Of a stretch of 64,000 bases of DNA, positions 1 to 8,506 are shown one piece after another. The position numbers and the translations under genes are program-made. The DNA comes from an uncultured Prevotellaceae bacterium (GTDB lineage: Bacteria; Bacteroidota; Bacteroidia; Bacteroidales; Bacteroidaceae). The DNA lies in NCBI GenBank assembly GCA_900316355.1, contig ONCQ01000011.1, forward strand, positions 1 to 64,000, read 5' to 3'. The notes beneath the pieces are model-generated. The model did no database searches, had not been told where the DNA came from, and saw nothing but the letters and a program-made list of their open reading frames with translations. Positions within the stretch are counted from its first letter, which is position 1, and the number at the start of each line of letters is the position of its first letter.

Positions 1-96
1 GGCGGGGTCCCACCTCTTCCCATCCCGAACAGAGAAGTTAAGCCCGCTTGCGCCGATGGTACTGCACACCCGTGGGAGAGTAGGTAGCCGCCACTT
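1..96 (+). rRNA. rrf: 5S ribosomal RNA, 3' part (truncated by window start)
   Basis: The first bases match the 5S rRNA core: the CATCCCGAACAGAGAAGTTAA segment (loop B/C region) followed by the GATGGTACTGC and GTGGGAGAGTAGGT segments. The 5' end lies outside the window, so 16S and 23S presumably sit upstream. The 3' boundary is placed just before the A-rich stretch leading into the terminator. Confidence 0.93.
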
Positions 97-103
97 TTAA
101 AAA

Positions 104-147
104 GCAGTTCCCCGATGTCCATTAGGATGTCGGGGAACTCTTTTTAT
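104..147 (+). terminator. Intrinsic terminator of the rRNA operon
   Basis: AGTTCCCCGA (106-115) pairs with TCGGGGAACT (130-139), followed at once by a T-rich run (CTTTTTAT). It sits about 10 bases after the 5S gene and ends the rRNA transcript. Confidence 0.88.
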
Positions 148-177
148 GCGGCTATCTACTCTCGCATGGGGCTGTAT

Positions 178-256
178 GCGATGAGGGACTACAGTGTCTG
201 CGCGCAGACACTATAGAGGGTAAGGCGAGGGACTAGTAGTGTCTGCGCATGGACAC
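178..256. repeat. Two imperfect 44-bp tandem units with palindromic core
   Basis: GAGGGACT occurs at 183-190 and 227-234, each followed by AGTGTCTGCGC. In the first unit this core is a perfect 20-bp palindrome (AGTGTCTGCG and its complement, 193-212); in the second it is a hairpin with GTGTC/GACAC arms (239-256). The stretch 148-305 between the rRNA terminator and the end of the C10 peptidase gene holds no gene that I can see. It could be a protein binding site or a degenerate terminator for the minus-strand gene, but there is no T-run. Confidence 0.6.
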
Positions 257-305
257 CTATACTCCTCGACTACGAAGACCTACAGGCCGATGTGAAGGAA
301 GTCCT

Positions 306-3300
306 TTATTTAATTAGTACTTTCTTCTTTCCGATAATGTTTACTCCATGAACAGGTTGGTTGATGCGTTGTCCGGCAAGGTTGTAGATATCATCACTTC
401 CTGTATTGGCTTTTGGCGAGATGATACCATCTGGGGATACAACTGTAAGGATGCCATTCACATACGTGAACTCGTAGTTGTCAGCCTCTGCGCCAGAGGG
501 CACAATCTCGTATTCACCCGCTGGGCTCTGTGGGGTTGCTTCGCACTGTATGTTTGGCAATTTATTAAGGACCTCGAATGTTTCCTTGTTTTTGAATGTC
601 TTATATGTCACCTCGAATGCAGGATTTTCTTCACCAACCTTACGTGTATAGGAGTTAGCGGTTATTGTAAGCGGAGACTTTTCAATCGTGAGAACTCCGT
701 TCTTGTATTCCACGTTGGGTGTCGTAATCGTACCTGCTGCTACTACAATGGGATATTCTCCAGCAGCTGTTGTCACCGTAGCGTCACAGGTGAGTGAAGG
801 CACGCCATTAATGGGCGCTCCTGTGACTTGGTACTTGGTGGATATGACAGGATTACTGCGTCCATAGATACGTGAAGCATCGTCCGCTGTTACAGTGGGA
901 GTGCCTGTGTATTCCTTGATGGTACATTTGCTCCAGTTTTCATCGGAGGCATAAGCATCCATGAGATTCTTATCCACAAAAAGCGTAGCTCGAGGGATAC
1001 CAGAAGTACCGGCGGTTTCTATTACATTTGGAGCGAGGGCTGCAATGTACTTTAATGCACTGCAACTTGTGAAGACGTAGTTCTCAATTGAGGTCAGGGA
1101 AGTTGGCAAGTAAATGGATACGAGAGCTGAGCATCCTCGGAAGGCCTCAGCGGAAAGCGTGGTGAGCCCGGTGAAGTAGCGCAGCTCATCCAAGCTGGCA
1201 AAAGCCTTCCCTTTGAATGCCGTGTGAATATCCTTCACAGCTGCTGCTTCTTCATAGCTGAGGTAGCCGTCGAGATTCGTATCCCAGTTGCTGACACAGA
1301 TGCTATAGGCTCTTTCATCGGCAAAACTTATCAGATGTAATTTCTCCATGAGTGAGCTGCAAGCACGACTCAACTCCTCTTCACTGCTGTCCATGTTGTC
1401 GTAAACAGCCTGTTCTGCGGTGGTTTCTACACCAGCGGCCGCGGCTTTCGAGAGCAGTTTCCTTAATTCCTCGGCTTTGTTGTTAATGCTTGCGGCCATC
1501 TCCCAATCACTTACCTTGATGAACGCCCATCGGATGTTATTGCCGTTACCGTTAGGAGTGACATCCCAATAGGTGCCAAAGGTAGGAGAGGTGGCATTAT
1601 TCTCATGATAGGGTGCGACGCCAAAGAACTCTCCCTCAGTGTAGGAATTGTCGGTCATTGGAACTTGCATGGTGAAGGTGTGTGTGTGCTCATCCTCAAC
1701 GATATTCCAATAGGCTGCGGAGCCTGCCGTACCATCTACGAAGCACGCTTTGACGCCCTCGCCAAGCTTAGCATCTGAAGAGGTCCTGAAGAGTACTTTA
1801 TTATCGCTTCCGGATTGATTGGAGAAGAGATAGTATATGCCTTCTGTCTTGGACGCATTCTGGAAGAATTGGTATTCCATCTTAGCTGTGCCTGCGATAG
1901 ACTGTGTACCATAGGCTTCGCCTTTTGTGAGATATCGCCCAGTTGCAAGATGCATGATGTAGCCGACAGTGTTAGTGGCGATGGGTGAGAATGTGGGCTT
2001 GACGCTTCCACGCACTTCTTTAATGGAGGTAAAGGCTTTCCATTGGTCTGCCTTTTCATAGAGTTCCTTGCTGCCTTGGGGAACATAAAGAGTGGCCTTT
2101 GATGCGATGCTGCTGAAGACATTTGCACCTAAAATAATATTTGAGGGGTCCGATGTCTCTACAATGATGCTCGTGAGTGATGAGCACCCATAGAAGCTAT
2201 TGGCTCCGATGGCGATTATGCTGGCGGGCAGTCGCACCTCTTTCAGTTTTGAACATCCAGAGAAAGTACGATTGTTGAGAATGACGACACTTTCAGGTAG
2301 CGTGATGCGTTCCAGTTTCGTACAATTCTGGAAGCTGTTGGCATCTAAAACTGAAATGCCTGTGAAGTGCTGTAAATCCTCCAGCGTGACAAAAGCTCCT
2401 GCCATCATCAGTCCGAGATTACTCACTTTTACAGCTTCAGAGTAGGAGATCTCACCGTTCTTGTCTGTGTCCCAATGCTCAATGGCATAGGTCTGGAATA
2501 CGTCATCCTTGAAATTGACATAGCCAAGCTTGCTTCGTAGCATATATTGTGCCGCCTTTATCTCTTCCATCGTGCTGTTCATGTTATCATACACCGCTTG
2601 TTCAGCATCAACATAGAGCTTTTGCTTGTTAGCAGTGGTTAACATAGCTCCGAGCCTTTCACTTTCCAAGAAGAGGGCTTCAGCTGCCTCATCGTAAGCG
2701 ACCAGTCGCCATTGACAGTTGTATGGAAGTTCAGAATAGGACACATCACTATACGCGCCATACGTAGGTGATGCCATATTGCTCTCATGGCTGGGATTGA
2801 TACCCAAGAACTGGTCTTCGTCGTATGTGGCTTGGTTGGACGGAATTTGCAGAGTATAAACATTATTGCCTATGTCCTTCACCGTCCAATAGGCTTGATT
2901 AGAAAGTGTTCCGTCAACAAAGCATGCTGCGATGTCTTTACCAACAGTTTTGTCATCCCATGTCCGATAGAAGATTTTATTGTCCTTGCCGGTGTCTTTG
3001 GAATAGAGATAGTAGTTGCTGCCAGTTACAAGCCTAAATTGGAAGCGCATAGGTTCTTGGCCTACGATGGCCTGTGTGCCCCATGCTTCGCCCTTGGTCA
3101 GGAAGCGTCCGGTTCCCACATTGTAAAGGTAGAAATCCTTGTTAGTTGCAAGTTCCGAGAAGCTACCACGTGTGTGGTCGCGCATTTCTTTGATAGTCCC
3201 AAAGCCATTCCACGTTTCTGATTGTTCAAAGTGGCTGCGAGAACCTTGAGGAATAAATAGGGTGGCTGCCGTGAGATCGATGTCCGCGAACAGGCAGCTA

Positions 3301-4988
3301 CCGACATTCATTCCTTGCGGCGCCGGGTTTTTAACCGTAAAGGTGGCCAGCTTCGTGCATCCATTGAAGGCTCCTTCTCCAATTTCTTGCACGCTGCTCG
3401 GAAGAATGACATCCTTGAAAGCCTGACAACCGCTGAATGCCATGCTACCTATACGGAGCAGTCCGTCAGGAAACTCGGAGATGGTAAGCGTACGACATCC
3501 CTCGAAGGAGTTATTACCAATCTCCTTGAGATTACTGGGCAAGACCAGTGCCTTCAATGCGGTGCAGTTCTTGAATGCTCCGTCCTTGATGGACGTTAGT
3601 TTCTTGGGAAACTTGATGCTTGAGAGTCGCGAGCACCCGCTGAAGGCTTCATCGTTGATGTCTGTGAGGCCAGTAAAGTAATATAGTTCATTGAATGATA
3701 CGATATTTTTTCCTTGGAAAGCTGTTCCAAAGTTTGTTATCTCGCTGGCCTCGCCATAGGATAAATTCCCGTCGTTGTTGGTATCCCAGTTCTCCACGCA
3801 TATTGTCTTGACCAGTGAATTGGCGAAGGAGATGGCTTTTGTCCGATAGTCTGTTGGTTCACACCCGATGATGGCCTCCTGGTAATCTGTGAAGCCACTG
3901 CCATCTTCAGAACCGCCAATACCTTGCTGAGATGGATTCAAGGCTGTGAGCAGAAAGAAGCCATTACTGGTACCACCCCATCCCCAATTGATGTGGAAAC
4001 AGTGGTTGCCATCGTAGCCGTCGCAGACAAACGCGTGGCCTACGGTGGCATTGCTACCGCTCAGGTAGAGCACACGGCCATTGGCCAATTCATTGTAGAG
4101 CAGGGCATCCCAAGTGGTCTCATTATATTGACTCTGATAGACGTACTTTGCAGCGCCGCCGTATCCGAAGTACTTGTTCATGGCATCTGCAACCTTATAA
4201 GACTGCGCTCCAGACGATGGGCCATAGTCCATTTCTACCGACACTCCACAATAAAGCATCAGTTGCGATATAGCTTGCTTTTGCAAACCTGTAGCCGAAC
4301 TACCATAGCTGTTTAGCATATTTGCCCAGTCAATAGGCGCCCCACTCTTGATGCCTTCTACTGCAATTTTATTCGTCCAAGATGTGTAGGCTGGGATGTC
4401 AGATTGAATCTCTTCGACAGATTTTGACCGCTGGTAGTAGAGCACTTGGGCCATAGCTGTTGCGACACAGCCGGTAACGGTGCGTGCGCCGTTATACATT
4501 GGACAAAGGTCATTGTAAGGAGCCCCTTGGTTCCAGCGTGTTGTTAGCATCTCCGGGATGGCGGGGTGAACTGGTGCTAATTTCAATGGTGCGGCGTTGG
4601 CATTAGCCTTCAAGCTACGTATGGCCTTCTCTTTGGAATCCAACCAGCTGCGCATATTCTCAGGCAACTCGGCATAGTCAAACTCGCCATTATCGGTATA
4701 TCCCAGCACAGGCTCAATGCGGTCATCCGAAGCCACAAGCACAAAGCCTTCCTGATCGCCACGGTTAAAAGCGTAGTAAGCCTCTGTCTCCGTAGTGACG
4801 CCAGTGTGGCGCGGTGCTAACTTTCGCCTATTCATTACAGGTGTAAGCTTACGTGCTCCCGTAGTGAAGGATGTCAGATAACGCTCGGCTTTCAGCATAG
4901 CCTGTTCGCGAGTAATTTCTTCAGCCTGTGCATGGAGGAAAAACAGTATCACAGCACAGAGTGCAAGAGAACGATAGATTCGCCACAT
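306..4988 (-). CDS. Secreted C10 (streptopain-family) cysteine peptidase with EF-hand/LRR modules
   Basis: 1560 residues. Signal peptide at 1-22, then a streptopain-type propeptide (about 23-130). The catalytic domain has Cys174 in TGCVATAMAQ and His318 in VGHAFVCDGY, followed by the family's HINWGWGG segment. Downstream are three copies of a module: an EF-hand-like loop of the WDTNxDGxLSYxEA type (near 401, 839 and 1235), BspA-like LRR_5 repeats, and in the first two copies a region of about 200 residues containing GRxLTKGEAxGTQ. Two MBG-like domains (1364-1515) precede a short C-terminal segment ending GVNIIGKKKVLIK, of the type used as a type IX secretion sorting signal in Prevotella. Probably an exported or surface protease that degrades host protein; interpain A of P. 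intermedia is a relative by family. The repeat architecture is the unusual part. Confidence 0.9.
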   Translation of the reverse strand: MWRIYRSLALCAVILFFLHAQAEEITREQAMLKAERYLTSFTTGARKLTPVMNRRKLAPRHTGVTTETEAYYAFNRGDQEGFVLVASDDRIEPVLGYTDNGEFDYAELPENMRSWLDSKEKAIRSLKANANAAPLKLAPVHPAIPEMLTTRWNQGAPYNDLCPMYNGARTVTGCVATAMAQVLYYQRSKSVEEIQSDIPAYTSWTNKIAVEGIKSGAPIDWANMLNSYGSSATGLQKQAISQLMLYCGVSVEMDYGPSSGAQSYKVADAMNKYFGYGGAAKYVYQSQYNETTWDALLYNELANGRVLYLSGSNATVGHAFVCDGYDGNHCFHINWGWGGTSNGFFLLTALNPSQQGIGGSEDGSGFTDYQEAIIGCEPTDYRTKAISFANSLVKTICVENWDTNNDGNLSYGEASEITNFGTAFQGKNIVSFNELYYFTGLTDINDEAFSGCSRLSSIKFPKKLTSIKDGAFKNCTALKALVLPSNLKEIGNNSFEGCRTLTISEFPDGLLRIGSMAFSGCQAFKDVILPSSVQEIGEGAFNGCTKLATFTVKNPAPQGMNVGSCLFADIDLTAATLFIPQGSRSHFEQSETWNGFGTIKEMRDHTRGSFSELATNKDFYLYNVGTGRFLTKGEAWGTQAIVGQEPMRFQFRLVTGSNYYLYSKDTGKDNKIFYRTWDDKTVGKDIAACFVDGTLSNQAYWTVKDIGNNVYTLQIPSNQATYDEDQFLGINPSHESNMASPTYGAYSDVSYSELPYNCQWRLVAYDEAAEALFLESERLGAMLTTANKQKLYVDAEQAVYDNMNSTMEEIKAAQYMLRSKLGYVNFKDDVFQTYAIEHWDTDKNGEISYSEAVKVSNLGLMMAGAFVTLEDLQHFTGISVLDANSFQNCTKLERITLPESVVILNNRTFSGCSKLKEVRLPASIIAIGANSFYGCSSLTSIIVETSDPSNIILGANVFSSIASKATLYVPQGSKELYEKADQWKAFTSIKEVRGSVKPTFSPIATNTVGYIMHLATGRYLTKGEAYGTQSIAGTAKMEYQFFQNASKTEGIYYLFSNQSGSDNKVLFRTSSDAKLGEGVKACFVDGTAGSAAYWNIVEDEHTHTFTMQVPMTDNSYTEGEFFGVAPYHENNATSPTFGTYWDVTPNGNGNNIRWAFIKVSDWEMAASINNKAEELRKLLSKAAAAGVETTAEQAVYDNMDSSEEELSRACSSLMEKLHLISFADERAYSICVSNWDTNLDGYLSYEEAAAVKDIHTAFKGKAFASLDELRYFTGLTTLSAEAFRGCSALVSIYLPTSLTSIENYVFTSCSALKYIAALAPNVIETAGTSGIPRATLFVDKNLMDAYASDENWSKCTIKEYTGTPTVTADDASRIYGRSNPVISTKYQVTGAPINGVPSLTCDATVTTAAGEYPIVVAAGTITTPNVEYKNGVLTIEKSPLTITANSYTRKVGEENPAFEVTYKTFKNKETFEVLNKLPNIQCEATPQSPAGEYEIVPSGAEADNYEFTYVNGILTVVSPDGIISPKANTGSDDIYNLAGQRINQPVHGVNIIGKKKVLIK

Positions 4989-5018
4989 AATTGTTATTCA
5001 GATTTAGTTATTTTGGGG

Positions 5019-5026
5019 CAAAGATA
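5019..5026 (-). promoter_or_regulatory. Bacteroidota -7 box (TATCTTTG) of the C10 peptidase gene
   Basis: TATCTTTG on the minus strand, about 30 bases before the start codon at 4988. No good -33 TTTG at normal spacing was found. Confidence 0.6.
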
Positions 5027-5121
5027 CAAAGAATGTTGAAAGTCAGCATCCAAAAGCATAAAAAAAAGAAGATATCCACAAAAAAGTATTGGGATTCATG
5101 CTCTCGCATCCAGCATTTCAC

Positions 5122-5129
5122 TACCTTTG
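5122..5129 (+). promoter_or_regulatory. -7 box (TACCTTTG) of the haemolysin-III-type gene
   Basis: TACCTTTG lies 28 bases before the ATG at 5158. It falls inside the longer open frame that begins at 5089, which is why the later ATG is taken as the start. Confidence 0.65.
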
Positions 5130-5157
5130 CGCCAGCAACAATAAGGAACCAGACATC

Positions 5158-5811
5158 ATGATTCACTACACTCGTGCTGAGGATCGGGCCAATTCCTGGA
5201 GCCATGCCGCCGGTATCGTGCTCGGCGTGGTTGTGGGGATTCTTTTTTTGTACTGGTGCTTCCGTGCGGACGACCAGTGGGCCAGCTCCGCAGTCATCCT
5301 GTATCTGGTGGGGATGTTAGCCAGCTATATCACATCTACCGTCTATCATGCCATCCCCGAATCATGGCCGTCACGTCAGGTGTGGCGCCGCTTTGACCAC
5401 GCTGCCATCTACTGGCACATCGCGGGGAGCTATTCTCCCATTACGCTCATCGCCATGCGTGACGCAGGCTGGTGGGGCTGGGGATTGTTCTGCTTCGTAT
5501 GGCTCTGCGCCATTGCCGGCACCATCGTGAGCTTCCTAAGGTTGAGCGAGCATAGCTATATAGAAACCGCGTGCTTCGTGCTCATGGGCCTTTCCTGCCT
5601 GGTGGCCTTTAAGCCTCTCATGGAGAACGTACAACCTATCGCCATCGGCTGGTTGATTGCTGAAGGAGTGATGTATATCACCGGCGCTGTCATCTACGCC
5701 TTTTCGCCCAACCGTCCCTATATGCATACTGTATTCCATGGATTTGTCCTTGCCGGTTCCGTCTGTCATATCGTATGCGTGTGGAATGTGCTGATGCAGT
5801 ACTTGCATTAG
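5158..5811 (+). CDS. trhA: Haemolysin III / TrhA (PAQR-like) family membrane protein
   Basis: 217 residues and about seven hydrophobic segments. Family signatures are NSWSHAAG near the N-terminus, the YITSTVYHAIP segment in TM3, the FDHAAIYWHIAGSYSPI stretch and HTVFHGFVLAGSVCHI near the C-terminus; the His, Asp and Ser residues are the putative metal site of this family. The E. coli homologue TrhA affects membrane energy homeostasis; haemolysis is not established for most members. The open frame extends back to 5089, but the -7 box at 5122 lies within that extension, so the ATG at 5158 is used. It is a single gene, divergent from the C10 peptidase. Confidence 0.88.
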   Translation: MIHYTRAEDRANSWSHAAGIVLGVVVGILFLYWCFRADDQWASSAVILYLVGMLASYITSTVYHAIPESWPSRQVWRRFDHAAIYWHIAGSYSPITLIAMRDAGWWGWGLFCFVWLCAIAGTIVSFLRLSEHSYIETACFVLMGLSCLVAFKPLMENVQPIAIGWLIAEGVMYITGAVIYAFSPNRPYMHTVFHGFVLAGSVCHIVCVWNVLMQYLH

Positions 5812-5864
5812 TTCAGTTGCAGTAAAAAAGCAACGCCCTGCACTTGAGAGGTGCGGGGCGTGTT

Positions 5865-6212
5865 TTAGGTGTTGGGTGTTAGACCGTGTCTGGCCTGACC
5901 AGGTGTGATGCCGAAACGCTTCTTGAAGGTTGCAGAGAAGTGAGAGACATTCTTGAAACCGACATCGAAGCAGGCGTCGGAGACACGGCGGCCGCGCTTG
6001 AGAAGTTCATAGGATGCTCGCAGACGGCGATCCGTGAGCCATCGTTCAGGTGAAAGGTCACTCATTTTCTTGAAATCCCTCTTGAAGGTGGACAAACTGC
6101 GTCCGGAGGAACGTGCAAATTCGCTCATAGACATATCACACCTGAAATTCTTCTCCATGAATTCTTTCAAGTCGATTTTTTGAGCCTGGGGCTTGGATGT
6201 GGAGTCGGACAT
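5865..6212 (-). CDS. Stand-alone AraC-type DNA-binding domain protein
   Basis: 115 residues consisting of almost nothing but the AraC/XylS double HTH: first helix-turn-helix in MSMSEFARSSGRSLSTFKR, then LLKRGRRVSDACFDVGFKN and the conserved FSATFKKRFGITPGQAR. Typical AraC regulators have an additional N-terminal ligand domain of about 150 residues, absent here. The frame is open back to 6323, but the -7 box at 6278-6285 indicates the ATG at 6212. Divergent from rhaM, so it could regulate that gene; that is only an inference from position. Confidence 0.8.
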   Translation of the reverse strand: MSDSTSKPQAQKIDLKEFMEKNFRCDMSMSEFARSSGRSLSTFKRDFKKMSDLSPERWLTDRRLRASYELLKRGRRVSDACFDVGFKNVSHFSATFKKRFGITPGQARHGLTPNT

Positions 6213-6277
6213 AGGTTGAGATAGTCTCTTAGGTGAATAATTTGTTATGCTTTGGTGAGTCCTTTCACCTTGCGCTG

Positions 6278-6285
6278 CAAAGGTA
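6278..6285 (-). promoter_or_regulatory. -7 box (TACCTTTG) of the AraC-type gene
   Basis: TACCTTTG on the minus strand about 65 bases before the ATG at 6212; it lies inside the longer open frame and argues for the shorter protein. Confidence 0.55.
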
Positions 6286-6433
6286 CATGATTCAAAATCA
6301 ATAGCATTTGTTTTACGGGCCAATTTTGCAAAACATGTTGAAAATATTCTAAAAATCTTATGGTTAGGGACTTTTTAAGATAGAATCTGCAAGAAAAAGG
6401 GGGAGAACTAAAGCGATGTAATGATTTTTTCAC

Positions 6434-6441
6434 TACCTTTG
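6434..6441 (+). promoter_or_regulatory. -7 box (TACCTTTG) of rhaM
   Basis: TACCTTTG 32 bases before the ATG at 6474. Confidence 0.65.
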
Positions 6442-6473
6442 CGGTTGTCAACTAATCATTTTTTGTATTGCCT

Positions 6474-6788
6474 ATGAAACGTTTTGCCTTTAAAATGTAT
6501 CTCAAGCCAGGTTTTGAGGAAGAGTATGAAAGACGTCATGCTGCTTTGTGGCCCGAACTGAAAAAGGGTATCCGCGAGGCCGGTGTAAGCAACTATAGTA
6601 TTTATTGGGATCGTGACACCAACATCCTGTTTGGCTATCAGGAGATAGAGGGAGAGCAAAGTTCACAGGATATGGGTGCCGATGAGGTGACACAGCGTTG
6701 GTGGGCATACATGAAGGACATCATGGAGACGAACGAAGACAATTCGCCCGTCACCATCCCTCTGCGCGAGGTGTTCCATCTGGATTAA
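6474..6788 (+). CDS. rhaM: L-rhamnose mutarotase
   Basis: 104 residues, the usual size. It interconverts the alpha and beta anomers of L-rhamnose. Family signatures: KMYLKPG at the N-terminus, ERRHAALWPEL carrying the active-site His, SIYWD with the conserved Tyr, and QRWWAYMKDIM near the C-terminus. Cytoplasmic. No other rhamnose catabolic gene (rhaA, rhaB, rhaD) is in the window, so here it is an isolated gene. An in-frame TTG at 6468 exists, but the ATG at 6474 gives the canonical MKRFAFKM start. Confidence 0.93.
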   Translation: MKRFAFKMYLKPGFEEEYERRHAALWPELKKGIREAGVSNYSIYWDRDTNILFGYQEIEGEQSSQDMGADEVTQRWWAYMKDIMETNEDNSPVTIPLREVFHLD

Positions 6789-6805
6789 TCTGTTTGCAGC
6801 TGTAT

Positions 6806-6847
6806 ATGCACCATGGTCTTCCCGGCGATGCACCATGGTCCTCCCGG
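6806..6847 (+). repeat. Two 20-bp tandem copies (22-bp period)
   Basis: ATGCACCATGGTCTTCCCGG (6806-6825) is repeated at 6828-6847 with one mismatch, directly after rhaM. Each copy holds the palindrome CCATGG. No function is evident. Confidence 0.6.
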
Positions 6848-6881
6848 TTTTTCCACTCGTGGAAGTTTCAGAACTATTTTT

Positions 6882-6943
6882 ATTGATGTCCGCTAAAAGG
6901 GCTGATTGTTGACATTTGACATTTCGGTTTAGCGGACACCAAT
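6882..6943. repeat. 16-bp inverted repeat overlapping the ABC ATPase 3' end
   Basis: ATTGATGTCCGCTAAA (6882-6897) and its complement at 6928-6943 match at 15 of 16 positions around a 30-bp spacer. The right arm includes the stop codon of the minus-strand ATPase gene. Neither strand has a U-run after the stem, so it is not a classical intrinsic terminator, though it could halt convergent transcription. Confidence 0.6.
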
Positions 6944-7732
6944 AATTTGAAATCTTAGTTCCTCGACATTGAAGGTGATGCCCGGTGAGCTGAAGAAACG
7001 CTGCAGCGCTCCATCCGCTGCCAGCTCTTGGGGTGTCCCTATAACGAGCTGCTCGGGTTCCTCGCGTTTCATGAGCCACAGACGGTCGGCGGTTTGTAGG
7101 GCCAGTTCCACATCATGTGTGGACAGAAAGATGGTCTTTTGCATCTCATGAGCGAGTCGCCGGAGCAAGAGCATTGTTTCCGCCTTGGAAGGAAAGTCCA
7201 GAAAAGCAGTCGGCTCATCGAGGAAGATAATGGGCGTCTGCTGTGCCAGCGCTTTGGCAATCATCACTTTTTGACGCTCGCCGTCAGAGAGTGTGTGCAC
7301 CATGCGGTGCTGAAGGTCTTGAATCCCCGTCTGTAGGATGGCCTCATCGATGGCGGCGATATCATCGGCTTGCAGTTTTCCCCAGAAGTCAGTATAGGGG
7401 CTACGCCCTAAGGCAATCATCTCGCGCACGCGCATACCTTTTATATTAGTGCGCTCTGTCAGAACTACCCCCAAATGCTTTGCCAGTTCCTTGGCTGTGT
7501 AGAGCTGTAAGGAGCGCCCATTAAGGATGATGTCACCTTCAAGAGGTGGCTGAAATCCTGAGAGGGTACGAAGCAGCGTGCTCTTGCCTGCTCCGTTAGG
7601 TCCCAGCAGACAGGTAAATTCACCTGCCTGCAAGGACGCTGTAATATGGCGAGTCACCACGCGGTTACCTTTTCGTGTATGGTAACCGGTGGTGAGGCTT
7701 TGGAGTTGATAAGTAGTCTGAAGTTTTTTCAA
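6929..7732 (-). CDS. ABC transporter ATP-binding protein, iron-siderophore/haem/cobalamin (FecE/BtuD-like) type
   Basis: 267 residues. Walker A GPNGAGKST, Q-loop region near TERTNIKG, signature LSDGERQKVMIAKAL, Walker B IIFLDEPTAFLD and the H-loop STHDVELAL. The FecE-like subfamily is suggested by GRSPYTDFWGKL after the Q-loop. No permease or binding protein lies beside it, so its transporter partner is encoded elsewhere. The first usable codon is TTG (7730-7732): a stop codon lies four codons upstream in frame and no ATG precedes the Walker A motif. The gene upstream on the same strand (a membrane protein) ends 20 bases before, suggesting co-transcription. Confidence 0.88.
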   Translation of the reverse strand: MKKLQTTYQLQSLTTGYHTRKGNRVVTRHITASLQAGEFTCLLGPNGAGKSTLLRTLSGFQPPLEGDIILNGRSLQLYTAKELAKHLGVVLTERTNIKGMRVREMIALGRSPYTDFWGKLQADDIAAIDEAILQTGIQDLQHRMVHTLSDGERQKVMIAKALAQQTPIIFLDEPTAFLDFPSKAETMLLLRRLAHEMQKTIFLSTHDVELALQTADRLWLMKREEPEQLVIGTPQELAADGALQRFFSSPGITFNVEELRFQIIGVR

Positions 7733-7752
7733 TTCAGTAGGTATTTATCATC

Positions 7753-8475
7753 TTACTGCACTTCAACATAGTCAGCGCTTTCGACGGGTGCTTCCTCCTG
7801 AGTGTTGCTGTCGGGCTTCAGGATAAAGAAGGATACGACAAGCATGAAGTCAACGACAACATCTGCAAAGAACACACCTATGAAGCAGGCGCAGAAGCCA
7901 AGGATGGCGATACCTATCATGGTGAGACCCATGAGGAACAGCTCCCAGAAGTGACCTTTTGTCATTTCCCAGGATTCCTTGAACGCTTCTCCAAAGGTGG
8001 CACCTTGAGTGGCGGCAAGGAGTGGAGCATACCAGAGTCGCACACTCAGCCAAATGCCGGGGAGAATGCATAGACAGGTTCCCAGTGCAACAATAATACC
8101 ATAGCAGACTTCTACGCAGAAGAAGATGGCGAGTTGGTTGAGATCTACTTTCAGGGCATCTGACAAAGACTCGTAGGGTTTGCCGTTACGGGTTGCGTTG
8201 ACGTAGAGATTGAGCACCAGAAAAGATAAATAGATGCTCAGCAGGAAGCCGATGAGTGCAGTGATATAGTTCACCTGCACAGCATCTGAAAGCAATGCCA
8301 ACTGGGCAGTTTTGTCAGTACAACTAAGTGCTTCGATGTAGCTGTTGGTATCAACCTTGACTCCAAATCCGCTAATCAAGGACCCAATCACTGAGATGAG
8401 TACGAAGATGGGCCAGTGCTTCACGGCAAGGTCCCATGAGCGAGAAACGACTTCTCCGATTTCAAGTTTTTTCAT
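7753..8475 (-). CDS. Multi-pass membrane protein of unknown function
   Basis: 240 residues from the ATG at 8475 (MKKLEIGEVVSRSW); the open frame extends further but the extra residues do not look like coding sequence. Five or six hydrophobic segments, among them WPIFVLISVIGSLI, ITALIGFLLSIYLSFLVL, IFFCVEVCYGIIVALGTCL and FLMGLTMIGIAILGF. A segment like GIWLSVRLWYAPLLAATQG followed by SWEMTKGHFWELF resembles DUF975 / glycerophosphodiesterase membrane-domain proteins. The C-terminus is acidic and cytoplasmic-looking. It lies between a DUF2752 gene and the ABC ATPase on the same strand. Function unknown. Confidence 0.75.
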   Translation of the reverse strand: MKKLEIGEVVSRSWDLAVKHWPIFVLISVIGSLISGFGVKVDTNSYIEALSCTDKTAQLALLSDAVQVNYITALIGFLLSIYLSFLVLNLYVNATRNGKPYESLSDALKVDLNQLAIFFCVEVCYGIIVALGTCLCILPGIWLSVRLWYAPLLAATQGATFGEAFKESWEMTKGHFWELFLMGLTMIGIAILGFCACFIGVFFADVVVDFMLVVSFFILKPDSNTQEEAPVESADYVEVQ

Positions 8476-8506
8476 TTGTACTTCTGTTTTTAGTGATGAA
8501 TAGATA

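Noticed and set aside
5089-5157. Upstream extension of the haemolysin-III-type gene
   Set aside because: The -7 box lies inside it.
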